The position numbers and the translations under genes are program-made. Source: Flavobacterium luteolum (GTDB lineage: Bacteria > Bacteroidota > Bacteroidia > Flavobacteriales > Flavobacteriaceae). Taken from it: a stretch of 64,000 nt of DNA. Below, one piece after another: positions 27,119-35,318 of this stretch. The notes under the pieces were generated by a model. That model made no database searches, was not told the origin of the DNA, and saw only the letters and a program-made list of their open reading frames with translations. The stretch is taken from contig NZ_CP114286.1 of assembly GCF_027111275.1 (NCBI RefSeq), positions 186,001 to 250,000 on the forward strand, given 5' to 3'. How positions within the stretch are numbered: the first letter of the stretch is position 1; each line of letters starts with the position of its first letter.

Positions 27119-27161
27119 AAAAAAACTTATAAAATAAGGAGTTTGGCATGATTACTCCTTA
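27119..27161 (-). terminator. Terminator after eda
   Basis: Stem TAAGGAGT / ACTCCTTA (27135-27142 with 27154-27161) beginning 3 nt past the eda stop, followed in minus-strand RNA by U-rich sequence including a U run. It splits the catabolic genes into kduI-eda and uxaB-uxaA units. Confidence 0.75.
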
Positions 27162-27163
27162 AT

Positions 27164-27832
27164 CTATTTTCTAATATCTTTTATAATGTCAAGAACCTGT
27201 TTCACTTTTGCAGTAAGTCCGTCGAAGTCTTTATTGTCAAGTATGTCTTTTGAAATTAACTGTGAGCCCAAACCAACGCAGGTTGCTCCCGCATTTAACC
27301 ATGAACTCAAACTTTCTTTTGTTGGATAAACACCGCCTGTAGGCATAATGTTTGTCCACGGACATGGGCCTTTTATCGCTTTAATAAATTCCGGTCCGTA
27401 AGTATCAGCTGGAAATAATTTTACGATTTCACAACCTAATTCTTCCGCTCTCGCAATTTCTGTCAAAGTACCGCAGCCTGGCGACCAAAGCACTTTTCTA
27501 CGATTACAAGCTATAGCTATATCTTCTCTAAAAACTGGAGTTACAATAAAATTTGCTCCCAAACTCATGTACAACGAAGCCGAAGCTGCATCTGTAATAG
27601 AACCAACTCCCAGAATCATTCCTGGCAGTTCTGCTAAAGCATATTTGTTTAAAGCTCCGAAAACCTCGTGAGCAAAATCGCCTCGACTTGTAAATTCCAT
27701 TAATCTGGAACCTCCATCGTAACACGCTTTTAAAACTTTCTTACTTAACTCAATATCAGAATGAAAAAACAACGGAACCATTCCATTATCTTTCATTGTC
27801 TGAGCTACTTCTATTCTTGAATATTTTGCCAT
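27164..27832 (-). CDS. eda: KDPG aldolase (2-keto-3-deoxy-6-phosphogluconate aldolase)
   Basis: 222 aa TIM-barrel class I aldolase. MVPLFFHSDIE, the GVGSITDAASASLYMSLGA block, FIVTPVF and the Schiff-base Lys context CEIVKLFPAD are present, followed by MPTGGV. It splits KDPG to pyruvate and glyceraldehyde 3-phosphate, the last step of the pathway. It is 12 nt after kdgK and immediately followed by a terminator. The catalytic Glu region reads MEFTSRGDF instead of the common E-(V/I)-T-x-R, as in other Bacteroidota relatives of this enzyme. Confidence 0.93.
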   Translation of the reverse strand: MAKYSRIEVAQTMKDNGMVPLFFHSDIELSKKVLKACYDGGSRLMEFTSRGDFAHEVFGALNKYALAELPGMILGVGSITDAASASLYMSLGANFIVTPVFREDIAIACNRRKVLWSPGCGTLTEIARAEELGCEIVKLFPADTYGPEFIKAIKGPCPWTNIMPTGGVYPTKESLSSWLNAGATCVGLGSQLISKDILDNKDFDGLTAKVKQVLDIIKDIRK

Positions 27833-27844
27833 TTTTATTTAAAA

Positions 27845-28864
27845 TTATCTTGATACTAATGCAGAACCATCACCATCAATCATATTTTCAACTTCTTTTA
27901 AAGTAACCAAGTTATAATCTCCTGCAATTGTATGTTTTAAACAACAAGCTGCAACTGCAAAGTCTAATGCTCTCTGGTTATTATTATATTCCAATAAACC
28001 GTAGATTAATCCGCCCATAAAAGCATCACCGCTTCCTACACGGTCTACAACCGGAGTAACTTCTTTTACGGCTGCACTATAAATTGCTTTTCCGTCGTAT
28101 AAAATTCCGCCAATTCTCTGGTGAGAAGCACTAACAGAATAACGTAGTGTTGTTGCCGCAATTTTTAAGCTCGGAATCAACTCAAACAATTTATCATATA
28201 CTGCTGGAAGTGATTTTTCGTCCTGATAATTCGGATTTGCTTTCGGGATTCCCAACATGAAATACGCCGTATCTATATCTCCCAAAATCACATTGCTGTA
28301 TTTCAGCATTTCTGGCATTACCTCACTTGGAGTTTTTCCGTACTGCCAAAGTTTTGATCTATAGTTTAAATCGCATGAAATTTTAATTCCTTTTTTATGA
28401 GCAATTTTAATTGCCTCTAAACAAGCTTCAGCTGCACTTTCAGAAATTGCTGGTGTAATTCCACTCCAATGAAACCATTCTGCACCTTCCAAAACCTTGT
28501 CCCAATCAACCTGTCCTTTTTCTATGGTCGACATTGCGCTGTGAGCACGATCGTAAACCACATTGCTTCCGCGAGTTCCTGCTCCAGTTTCTAAGAAATA
28601 GATTCCTAAACGTTCCCCTCCATAAACAATGTTTTTAGACTCGACATTCATCTTTCTGATTTCTTTTAAAGCAGAAAAACCAATTTCATTTTCAGGTAAT
28701 CTGGTAACAAATTCAGCATTTACACCATAATTAGCCAGAGAAACACATACATTAAATTCACCGCCACCATAAGTAGCACCAAATGCTGTAGATTGCGAAA
28801 AACGCAAATGTCTTTCTGTCGATAAACGCAGCATGATTTCTCCAAATGCAACTACTCTACTCAT
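27845..28864 (-). CDS. kdgK: 2-keto-3-deoxygluconate kinase (PfkB family)
   Basis: 339 aa ribokinase/PfkB sugar kinase. GEIMLRLSTERHLRFSQS lies at the N-terminus, FGATYGGGEFNVCVSLANYG in the substrate pocket, and VDRVGSGDAFMGGLIYGLL carries the anion-hole/catalytic Asp. It phosphorylates KDG, the shared product of the UxaA and KduD branches, to KDPG for Eda, its direct neighbour. It starts 58 nt after uxaC; the gap holds a REP-like palindrome. Confidence 0.93.
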   Translation of the reverse strand: MSRVVAFGEIMLRLSTERHLRFSQSTAFGATYGGGEFNVCVSLANYGVNAEFVTRLPENEIGFSALKEIRKMNVESKNIVYGGERLGIYFLETGAGTRGSNVVYDRAHSAMSTIEKGQVDWDKVLEGAEWFHWSGITPAISESAAEACLEAIKIAHKKGIKISCDLNYRSKLWQYGKTPSEVMPEMLKYSNVILGDIDTAYFMLGIPKANPNYQDEKSLPAVYDKLFELIPSLKIAATTLRYSVSASHQRIGGILYDGKAIYSAAVKEVTPVVDRVGSGDAFMGGLIYGLLEYNNNQRALDFAVAACCLKHTIAGDYNLVTLKEVENMIDGDGSALVSR

Positions 28865-28887
28865 TTATTTATATATTTTTTTGCCAC

Positions 28888-28905
28888 TCCCGATAGCTAT
28901 CGGGA
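28888..28905. repeat. REP-like palindrome in the uxaC-kdgK gap
   Basis: An exact TCCCGATAGCTATCGGGA copy preceded by GCCAC, the same element as at 13834-13861. Confidence 0.8.
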
Positions 28906-28922
28906 TTTCGGTTAATTTTCAA

Positions 28923-30323
28923 TTAAAATTTGAAATATTCTTTAGCGTTGTTGTATGAAATATCAGAAACTAATTTTCCGATCCATTCCATATCATTTGG
29001 AAGTTCACCACGTTTGATTTCGTCTCCCAAAAGGTTACATAAAATACGTCTGAAATATTCGTGTCTTGGGAACGATAAGAAACTTCTAGAATCTGTCAAC
29101 ATTCCAACAAAACAGCTAATTAAACCCATGTTTGAAAGCGCATTCAATTGTTTTGTCATTCCATCTTTCTGATCTAAGAACCACCATCCAGAACCAAATT
29201 GTACTTTTCCGCGAACACTTCCGTCGTTAAAGTTTCCAATCATTGTTGCCATAACTTCGTTATCAGCAGGATTCAGGTTATAAATAATCGTTTTAGTCAA
29301 TTTATCTTTACTGTCTAAAGCGTTTAAGAAAGCTGATAATTTTTGCGCTTGCGGATAATCTCCAATAGAATCCCATCCTGTATCTGGACCTAAGATTCTG
29401 TGCATACGTGCATTATTGTTACGCAATGCACCTAAGTGAAACTGCTGCACCCATCCAAACTCATGATAAGTTTCTGATAAGAAAACTAAAATAGCACTAT
29501 GGAATTTTAAAACCTCTTCTGGAGACAATTCGCCATTTTCTCTTTTCTTTTTGAAAATAGCATTTACTTCACTTTCTGTATAGTTCTCAAAATCAATTTG
29601 ATTCAATCCATGATCACTTAATTTACATCCGTTTGCATTAAAGAATTCGATTCTTTTTCTTAAAGCAGATTGTAAATCAGCATAAGTGTTAATTGCAATA
29701 CCGGACACATCCCCTAATGTGTCCAGATATGCAATATAACCATCATTAGCAATTAAGATGGCTTTATCGGGTCTGAAAGCCGTACTCATTTTAATTCCAG
29801 TTGAGTTATTCGCGAATTTTTGGTGAAATTCTAACGAATCAATTGGATCTTCTGTAGTACAAACTAATTCAGCATTTACTTTTTTAAGAAGGTTTTGCGT
29901 GCTATACGCTTGTGAATTTATTTTCTCAGAAGTTTCGATATAAATTTTCTCTGCAGATTTTTCATTCAACAAATCATAAATATCAAAATAACGAGCCAAT
30001 TCTAAATGTGTCCAGTGATACAACGGATTACGCATTGTGTACGGAACTGTTTTTCCCCAGTTTAAGAATTTATCTTTATCTGAACCATTTCCTGTTACAA
30101 ACTGCTCGTTGATTCCTAAAGTACGCATTGCACGCCATTTGTAGTGATCGCCATTAATCCAAACTTGCGTAATGTTATCGAAGATTTTATCCTCTGCGAT
30201 AAACTGCGGATTTAAGTGATTGTGGTAATCTATAATGGGCTGATTTTTAGAGTAATTGTGATATAACTCTTCAGCATATTTATTTTCTAATAAAAAATTA
30301 TCGTGTATGAATTTCTGGCTCAT
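28923..30323 (-). CDS. uxaC: Glucuronate/galacturonate isomerase
   Basis: 466 aa, the usual length for UxaC. Family landmarks are IIDYHNHLNPQFIAEDK near the N-terminus (metal-type His pair), WINGDHYKWRAMRTLGI, VQQFHLGALRNNNARM and LTDSRSFLSFPRHEYFRRILCN. It converts D-galacturonate to tagaturonate (and glucuronate to fructuronate) in the cytoplasm. It lies between kduD and kdgK in the kduI-led operon, so both uronate branches are expressed together. Confidence 0.96.
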   Translation of the reverse strand: MSQKFIHDNFLLENKYAEELYHNYSKNQPIIDYHNHLNPQFIAEDKIFDNITQVWINGDHYKWRAMRTLGINEQFVTGNGSDKDKFLNWGKTVPYTMRNPLYHWTHLELARYFDIYDLLNEKSAEKIYIETSEKINSQAYSTQNLLKKVNAELVCTTEDPIDSLEFHQKFANNSTGIKMSTAFRPDKAILIANDGYIAYLDTLGDVSGIAINTYADLQSALRKRIEFFNANGCKLSDHGLNQIDFENYTESEVNAIFKKKRENGELSPEEVLKFHSAILVFLSETYHEFGWVQQFHLGALRNNNARMHRILGPDTGWDSIGDYPQAQKLSAFLNALDSKDKLTKTIIYNLNPADNEVMATMIGNFNDGSVRGKVQFGSGWWFLDQKDGMTKQLNALSNMGLISCFVGMLTDSRSFLSFPRHEYFRRILCNLLGDEIKRGELPNDMEWIGKLVSDISYNNAKEYFKF

Positions 30324-30347
30324 GTCTTTTAAAATATAATTTGAAAA

Positions 30348-31139
30348 TTATTCTTCGTTTGAAGGTTTTCCGATAGTTGCAAGGATTCCTCCATCTACAT
30401 ATAAAATGTGACCGTTTACAAAATCACTCGCTTTAGATGATAAAAATATTGCTGCTCCAGCCAAATCGCTTGGATCTCCCCATTTTGCAGCTGGCGTTCT
30501 GCTGATGATAAAATCGTTAAACGGATGTCCATCGACTCTAATTGGTTTTGTTTGTTCTGTTGCAAAATATCCAGGACCGATTCCGTTAATCTGAACATTG
30601 TATTTTGCCCATTCTGTTGCCATATTTTTAGTTAGCATTTTCAAACCACCTTTTGCAGCAGCATAAGCAGAAACTGTATTTCGTCCCAATTCACTCATCA
30701 TAGAGCAAATGTTGATGATTTTTCCTTGTCTTCTTTCAATCATTCCTTTTGCAACGTGCTTAGAAACGATAAACGGACTTACAAGATCAATGTCAACTAC
30801 TTCTCTGAAATCTGACACTTCCATATCTAGCAACGGAATTCTTTTGATAATTCCTGCATTATTGATCAAGATATCGATTGGTCCAACTTCGCTCTGAATT
30901 TTAGCAACCGCTTCTTTTACTTCCTGCTCTTCGGTTACATTAAATTTGTAGCCTACCGCATTAATGCCTTCACTTTTTAATTCAGCTACAGCATTATCAA
31001 TTTTTTCTTGAGAAGAATTTCCGTTCACAACAATTGTTGCACCCGCCTGACCTAATCCTTTTGCCATTGCCATTCCTAGTCCGTGTGTACTTCCTGTTAT
31101 TAAGGCAACTTTTCCTTTTATATCAAACAAATTTGTCAT
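30348..31139 (-). CDS. kduD: 2-dehydro-3-deoxygluconate dehydrogenase / 5-keto-4-deoxyuronate reductase (SDR)
   Basis: 263 aa classical short-chain dehydrogenase. The Rossmann motif is TGSTHGLGMAMAKGLG (16-31), with N-N-A-G-I-I at the NNAG position, catalytic S...Y-x3-K in SAYAAAKGG, and the family-typical GPGYFATEQTKPIR. It converts the product of KduI to KDG. One nucleotide separates it from kduI, which fixes the assignment by context. Confidence 0.93.
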   Translation of the reverse strand: MTNLFDIKGKVALITGSTHGLGMAMAKGLGQAGATIVVNGNSSQEKIDNAVAELKSEGINAVGYKFNVTEEQEVKEAVAKIQSEVGPIDILINNAGIIKRIPLLDMEVSDFREVVDIDLVSPFIVSKHVAKGMIERRQGKIINICSMMSELGRNTVSAYAAAKGGLKMLTKNMATEWAKYNVQINGIGPGYFATEQTKPIRVDGHPFNDFIISRTPAAKWGDPSDLAGAAIFLSSKASDFVNGHILYVDGGILATIGKPSNEE

Positions 31140-31140
31140 C

Positions 31141-31980
31141 TTATCTTAAATCAGTGATTTTACAAACATCCATATCTCCGTAATCTAAGTTTTCACCAGC
31201 CATTCCCCAGATAAAAGTATAATTGCTAGTTCCAGAGCCTGAGTGAATAGACCAAGGCGGAGAAATTACTGCCTGATGATTGTTCATCCAGATATGTCTT
31301 GTCTCCTGTGGTTGTCCCATGAAGTGACAAACAGCCTGATCTTGTGGAATATCTAAATAAAAATATACTTCCATTCTACGATCGTGAACATGAGCTGGCA
31401 TGGTATTCCAAACACTTCCTGGCTTCAATTCAGTCATTCCCATTTGCAATTGGCAAGTGGTAACCACACTTCCAATAATCATTTGGTTTACGGTACGGTG
31501 ATTTGCCGTTTCCATTGTTCCCAATTGTAATTTATTAGCTTCAGCTAAACTTACTTTTTTAGTTGGGTAAGTAGTATGTGCAGGTGCAGAGTTTAAATAG
31601 AATTTAGCAGGATTATTTTTGTCATCACTTTTAAAAACCACCTCTTTATTTCCAGCTCCGATATACAAAGCATCTTTAAAACCTAACTCATAAGTTGTTC
31701 CTTCTACTACAACAGAACCGCTTCCTCCAACATTAATGATTCCTAATTCTCTACGCTCTAAAAAATAAGGCGCTTTTAAAGGATCGATCGTTTCTAAAGC
31801 TAAATCCCCTTTTACAGGAACTGCAGAACCTGCAATGTATCTGTCGTAATGCGAATAAACCAATACAACTTCATCTTCCTGCATTAAGTCATCAATTAAG
31901 AATTCTTCTCTCAATTGCTGTGTGTCATATTTTTTTACAGCTTCAGGGCTTGACGCGTATCTTGAACTATATTTTGTCAT
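31141..31980 (-). CDS. kduI: 5-keto-4-deoxyuronate isomerase (4-deoxy-L-threo-5-hexosulose-uronate ketol-isomerase)
   Basis: 279 aa, the full length for KduI. The zinc-binding cupin residues are visible as H-V-H-D-R-R-M-E (two His and one Glu) and a late His in P-P-W-S-I-H-S-G. It isomerises the unsaturated-uronate product released by GH105 enzymes, feeding KduD. It is the first gene of the operon kduI-kduD-uxaC-kdgK-eda, directly downstream of a predicted operator and -7 element. Confidence 0.96.
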   Translation of the reverse strand: MTKYSSRYASSPEAVKKYDTQQLREEFLIDDLMQEDEVVLVYSHYDRYIAGSAVPVKGDLALETIDPLKAPYFLERRELGIINVGGSGSVVVEGTTYELGFKDALYIGAGNKEVVFKSDDKNNPAKFYLNSAPAHTTYPTKKVSLAEANKLQLGTMETANHRTVNQMIIGSVVTTCQLQMGMTELKPGSVWNTMPAHVHDRRMEVYFYLDIPQDQAVCHFMGQPQETRHIWMNNHQAVISPPWSIHSGSGTSNYTFIWGMAGENLDYGDMDVCKITDLR

Positions 31981-31993
31981 AATTTTAAATTAA

Positions 31994-32007
31994 TGTAATC
32001 GATTGCA
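31994..32007. promoter_or_regulatory. LacI-type operator upstream of kduI
   Basis: TGTAATCGATTGCA, one base from the perfect palindrome at 22220. It lies 13 nt before the kduI start and directly abuts the -7 element. Confidence 0.85.
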
Positions 32008-32015
32008 CAAAATTA
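32008..32015 (-). promoter_or_regulatory. -7 element of the kduI operon promoter
   Basis: TAATTTTG on the minus strand, an exact TAnnTTTG match that touches the operator. A clear -33 TTTG is not present at the expected spacing. Confidence 0.65.
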
Positions 32016-32078
32016 TATTTTTATATTTAAATAGCATAATTGAAAACGAAAAAATGTTTCAATTCTGTTCATTTTTCT

Positions 32079-33395
32079 TTATAATTCGACTTTTTTCATT
32101 CGTGGAACTAGAATATGCATTATCAGCCAAGCCAATAAATACGATGCTCCACAAATACAGAACATAATAAAATAACCTGTTTCTACTTTTCCAAGCTTGG
32201 TATAGTAAACAAACATATTTTTCTGAACTAGCAATGTCAGCAAAATTCCACCAAGTGCTCCAAACATTCCACCTAATCCGGTTACAGATGCTGTTGCTTT
32301 TTTAGGAAACATATCGGATACTGTTGTAAAGATATTAGCACTCCACGCCTGATGCGCTGAAACGGCCAATCCGATCACTAAAATTGCAAACCAGATATTT
32401 ATAGCTCCTAATTGCTGAGCGAATAAAACTGGCAATACAGCAAAAGCATAAAGCAACATACTTGTTTTACGAGCTTTGTAAGCAGGCCAATTGTTATTTA
32501 TCAATTTTAATGGAAGCCAGCCTCCCCCAATGCTTCCAATGCTTCCAATCATATAAACTAATGCACAAGGCCAGATAATTTCTGTCGCATTAAGCTTATA
32601 TTGTTTCATCAAAAAGTCCGGTAACCAGAACAAATAAAACCACCAAACTGGATCTGTCAATAATTTGCCAATTGCAAAAGCCCAAGTCTGGCGAAATGAT
32701 AATAATTTCATCCAAGAAACCTTTTCTTTTGACTCTTCTACTACTTCCTCAACTTGATCTGAAGTAATATATTCTAATTCTGCCTGAGATAAACGCTTTT
32801 GCTTTTGAGGCACTTCATACAACAAAAACCATAAAGCAAGCCAAATAAACCCAACAATTCCTGTTATGATAAATGCCCATTGCCATCCATACTTTTCTGC
32901 AATATGAGGTACTGTTAAAGGTACGATTATAGCACCAATATTACTTCCTGAATTAAAGATCCCTGTTGCCAGAGCTCTTTCCTTTTGCGGAAACCATTCT
33001 GCTGTCGCTTTAATTGCCGCCGGAAAGTTTCCTGCTTCTGTAACTCCTAAAAACACTCGGGCAATTAAAAAACCTCCTGTTCCTGTTGCCAATGCGTGTC
33101 CAATTGCGGCTAAACTCCATAATCCTGTTGCAATAGCATAACCCAACTTAGTCCCCAACTTATCAATAATTCCTCCTGCAACCAGCATTCCTAGCGCGTA
33201 TGCAATTTTAAATGCCAGTTCGATGTTCGAGTAATCTATAACCTCCTGTTCGGGAGTCCAGTGAAACGCTTCTGCCAAAAAAGGCCTGAGGTAACTTATT
33301 ACATTTCTATCTAGATAATTGACAGTTGTAGCAAAAAAAACTAAACTGCAAATAGTCCAACGATATTTTCCTATTGCTGCATTAGCTTGGTTCAT
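32079..33395 (-). CDS. MFS hexuronate transporter (ExuT-like), copy 1
   Basis: 438 aa with 12 hydrophobic segments. It opens GKYRWTICSLVFFATTVNYLDRNVISYL, the ACS-family N-terminus shared with ExuT, and keeps GNFPAAIKATAEWFP and the ALATGIFNSGSNIGA segment. It is expected to be a proton-coupled inner-membrane importer of galacturonate or related uronates. It follows the second MFS gene by 45 nt and is probably co-transcribed from the operator-bearing promoter at 35.0 kb. The exact substrate of each paralogue is unknown. Confidence 0.88.
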   Translation of the reverse strand: MNQANAAIGKYRWTICSLVFFATTVNYLDRNVISYLRPFLAEAFHWTPEQEVIDYSNIELAFKIAYALGMLVAGGIIDKLGTKLGYAIATGLWSLAAIGHALATGTGGFLIARVFLGVTEAGNFPAAIKATAEWFPQKERALATGIFNSGSNIGAIIVPLTVPHIAEKYGWQWAFIITGIVGFIWLALWFLLYEVPQKQKRLSQAELEYITSDQVEEVVEESKEKVSWMKLLSFRQTWAFAIGKLLTDPVWWFYLFWLPDFLMKQYKLNATEIIWPCALVYMIGSIGSIGGGWLPLKLINNNWPAYKARKTSMLLYAFAVLPVLFAQQLGAINIWFAILVIGLAVSAHQAWSANIFTTVSDMFPKKATASVTGLGGMFGALGGILLTLLVQKNMFVYYTKLGKVETGYFIMFCICGASYLLAWLIMHILVPRMKKVEL

Positions 33396-33440
33396 GATGT
33401 GGTTGTGGTTTAGGTTGGTTAGTTAGTTTTTGAAATCTCT

Positions 33441-34910
33441 TTAGAGATCAGTAATCGGACTGTATTTTGGAACCAATGTTTTCATTACAATCCAGCCTGT
33501 TAAATAACAAACTGCACAAATAGAAAAAATGATAAAATATCCTGCCTCAATTCCTTTGAATCCCATAAAAGCCATATTGGTATCTTTTGCATAATCAAAC
33601 AATACTCCAGATCCTTTATTGATCAATGTTGAACCTACTCCACCTGCTAAACCTCCAATTCCTGTAATGGTTGCAATAGCTTTTTTAGGAAACATATCTC
33701 CTACTGTTGTAAAAATATTTGCCGACCAAGATTGGTGTGCAGCACCTGCAATTCCAATAATAATTACCGGAACCCAATAACTGATATATCCTAATGGCTG
33801 TGCAATCAAGGCTAATAATGGAAAAAATGCAAATATTAACATTGCTCTCATTCTTCCTTCGTATGGATTCATTCCTTTTTTCTCTACGAAATACGTTGGA
33901 AGCCAACCTCCAATAATTGACAATAATGTAATCATGTAAAGTACAAATAGAGGTAATGCTGCTTCTGTAGAATCCATTCCGTAAACAGAACTTAGATACG
34001 CTGGAGTCCAGAATAAGAAGAACCACCAAACACCATCTGTCATAAATTTACCAAATGCAAAAGCCCAAGTTTGTTTGTATTTAAAGCAATCTGCTAAAGA
34101 AACTTTTGTGCTTGTTTCTGGCACGAAACCAACTAATTTGCTGTCTGCAATATCGTCTTGCTGAATATAAGCTAATTCTTCTGGAGAAACTCTTGTATGT
34201 TTTTCTGGTTTGTCGTACATAAACATCCAAAACCCCATCCAAACAAACCCTAAAGCTCCGATGATGATAAATGACATTTCCCATCCGAAAGATTTTGCAA
34301 TAAAAGGAATTGTAATTGGCGCTGCTAAGGCTCCAACTGTCGCTCCTGCATTGAAAATACTAGTTGCAAAAGCTCTGTCTTTTTTAGGGAAATATTCTGC
34401 TGTAGTTTTAATCGCTGCAGGAAAGTTTCCTGCTTCTCCAACTGCAAGAACGAAACGAGCAAAAATAAATAAAGCAACACTTACATTGATAACCAATGCT
34501 GTATCGCTTACTGTGCTAATTATTTCTTTTGAACCATGAAAGCCCACAAACCATTCTCCTGTAATAATTCCTGAAGTTGCAATTCCGCAGAAAGCATGAA
34601 GACAGGCTCCAACTGACCAGATTCCGATTGCCCAAAGAAATCCTTTTTTAGTGTCCAACCAATCTACAAATCTACCCGCAAACAATAATGACACTGCATA
34701 AAAAATAGAAAACAAAGCGGTAATATTTCCGTAGTCGTTATTGGTCCAGTGAAATTCTGGCGCGATAAAATCGCTCCACGTTAACGACAGCACTTGTCTA
34801 TCCAGGTAATTGATTGTAGTTGCAAAAAATAGCAATGCACAAATACTCCAACGGTATTTTCCAGTTGTTTTGATGCCTTGATTTACTGCAACAGTTTCGG
34901 TTTGATTCAT
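33441..34910 (-). CDS. exuT: MFS hexuronate transporter (ExuT-like), copy 2
   Basis: 489 aa, a paralogue of the next gene: GKYRWSICALLFFATTINYLDRQVLSL at the N-terminus, GNFPAAIKTTAEYFPKKDRAFATSIFNAGATVGA in the middle, and SANIFTTVGDMFPKKAIATITGIGG. It carries an extra stretch of about 35-45 residues around 105-150 (TGEWFVGFHGSKEIISTVSD...) that the shorter copy lacks. It is first in the transporter operon, behind a clean promoter-operator. Uptake of galacturonate is the likely role; the gene symbol reflects family resemblance. Confidence 0.88.
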   Translation of the reverse strand: MNQTETVAVNQGIKTTGKYRWSICALLFFATTINYLDRQVLSLTWSDFIAPEFHWTNNDYGNITALFSIFYAVSLLFAGRFVDWLDTKKGFLWAIGIWSVGACLHAFCGIATSGIITGEWFVGFHGSKEIISTVSDTALVINVSVALFIFARFVLAVGEAGNFPAAIKTTAEYFPKKDRAFATSIFNAGATVGALAAPITIPFIAKSFGWEMSFIIIGALGFVWMGFWMFMYDKPEKHTRVSPEELAYIQQDDIADSKLVGFVPETSTKVSLADCFKYKQTWAFAFGKFMTDGVWWFFLFWTPAYLSSVYGMDSTEAALPLFVLYMITLLSIIGGWLPTYFVEKKGMNPYEGRMRAMLIFAFFPLLALIAQPLGYISYWVPVIIIGIAGAAHQSWSANIFTTVGDMFPKKAIATITGIGGLAGGVGSTLINKGSGVLFDYAKDTNMAFMGFKGIEAGYFIIFSICAVCYLTGWIVMKTLVPKYSPITDL

Positions 34911-35019
34911 AGTAAGTGGGTATTATAGTTTTTGTAATTTTTGGTCATCTTAAAAGACTATATTTACTGCTTTCTAAAAATATTAAAATCAATAAATTAA
35001 CACCTTAAAAGAAAAATAA

Positions 35020-35033
35020 TGTAATCGATTGCA
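35020..35033. promoter_or_regulatory. LacI-type operator upstream of the MFS operon
   Basis: TGTAATCGATTGCA, identical to the kduI site, again abutting the -7 element of the minus-strand promoter. Confidence 0.85.
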
Positions 35034-35064
35034 CAAATATAGTTTTTAATCTGTACAATCCAAA
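35034..35064 (-). promoter_or_regulatory. Promoter of the MFS transporter operon
   Basis: -33 TTTG (35061-35064), 19-nt spacer and -7 TATATTTG (35034-35041), an exact match to the Bacteroidota consensus. Confidence 0.8.
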
Positions 35065-35318
35065 TAATATTGTGTAAAAAATTATTTTGGCTTATCAAAT
35101 AAACATATTACATAAAAAAAGGAATACAAAATTACACATTAAACAATATATTTGTTAAAAGCCAATGGGTGAAATTCATCCTTTTTTGGAGTAAAATTGT
35201 CCTAAAAATCACAATTAAAAAAAGCATTTTTTGTCAATTTTGACTAATTTAGGCTATCGGTTGCAATTTTTTAAGCACGAAACGCATACTATTATAAACC
35301 AAATAATTACAAACTAAA

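Larger units (their letters stand above)
34911..35318. other. Divergent regulatory region between MFS operon and esterase
   Basis: 408 bp. It contains the MFS promoter and operator (35020-35064). On the plus strand a TATATTTG (35147-35154) could be the -7 element for the esterase gene, but no matching -33 is seen. There is no coding content. Confidence 0.6.
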
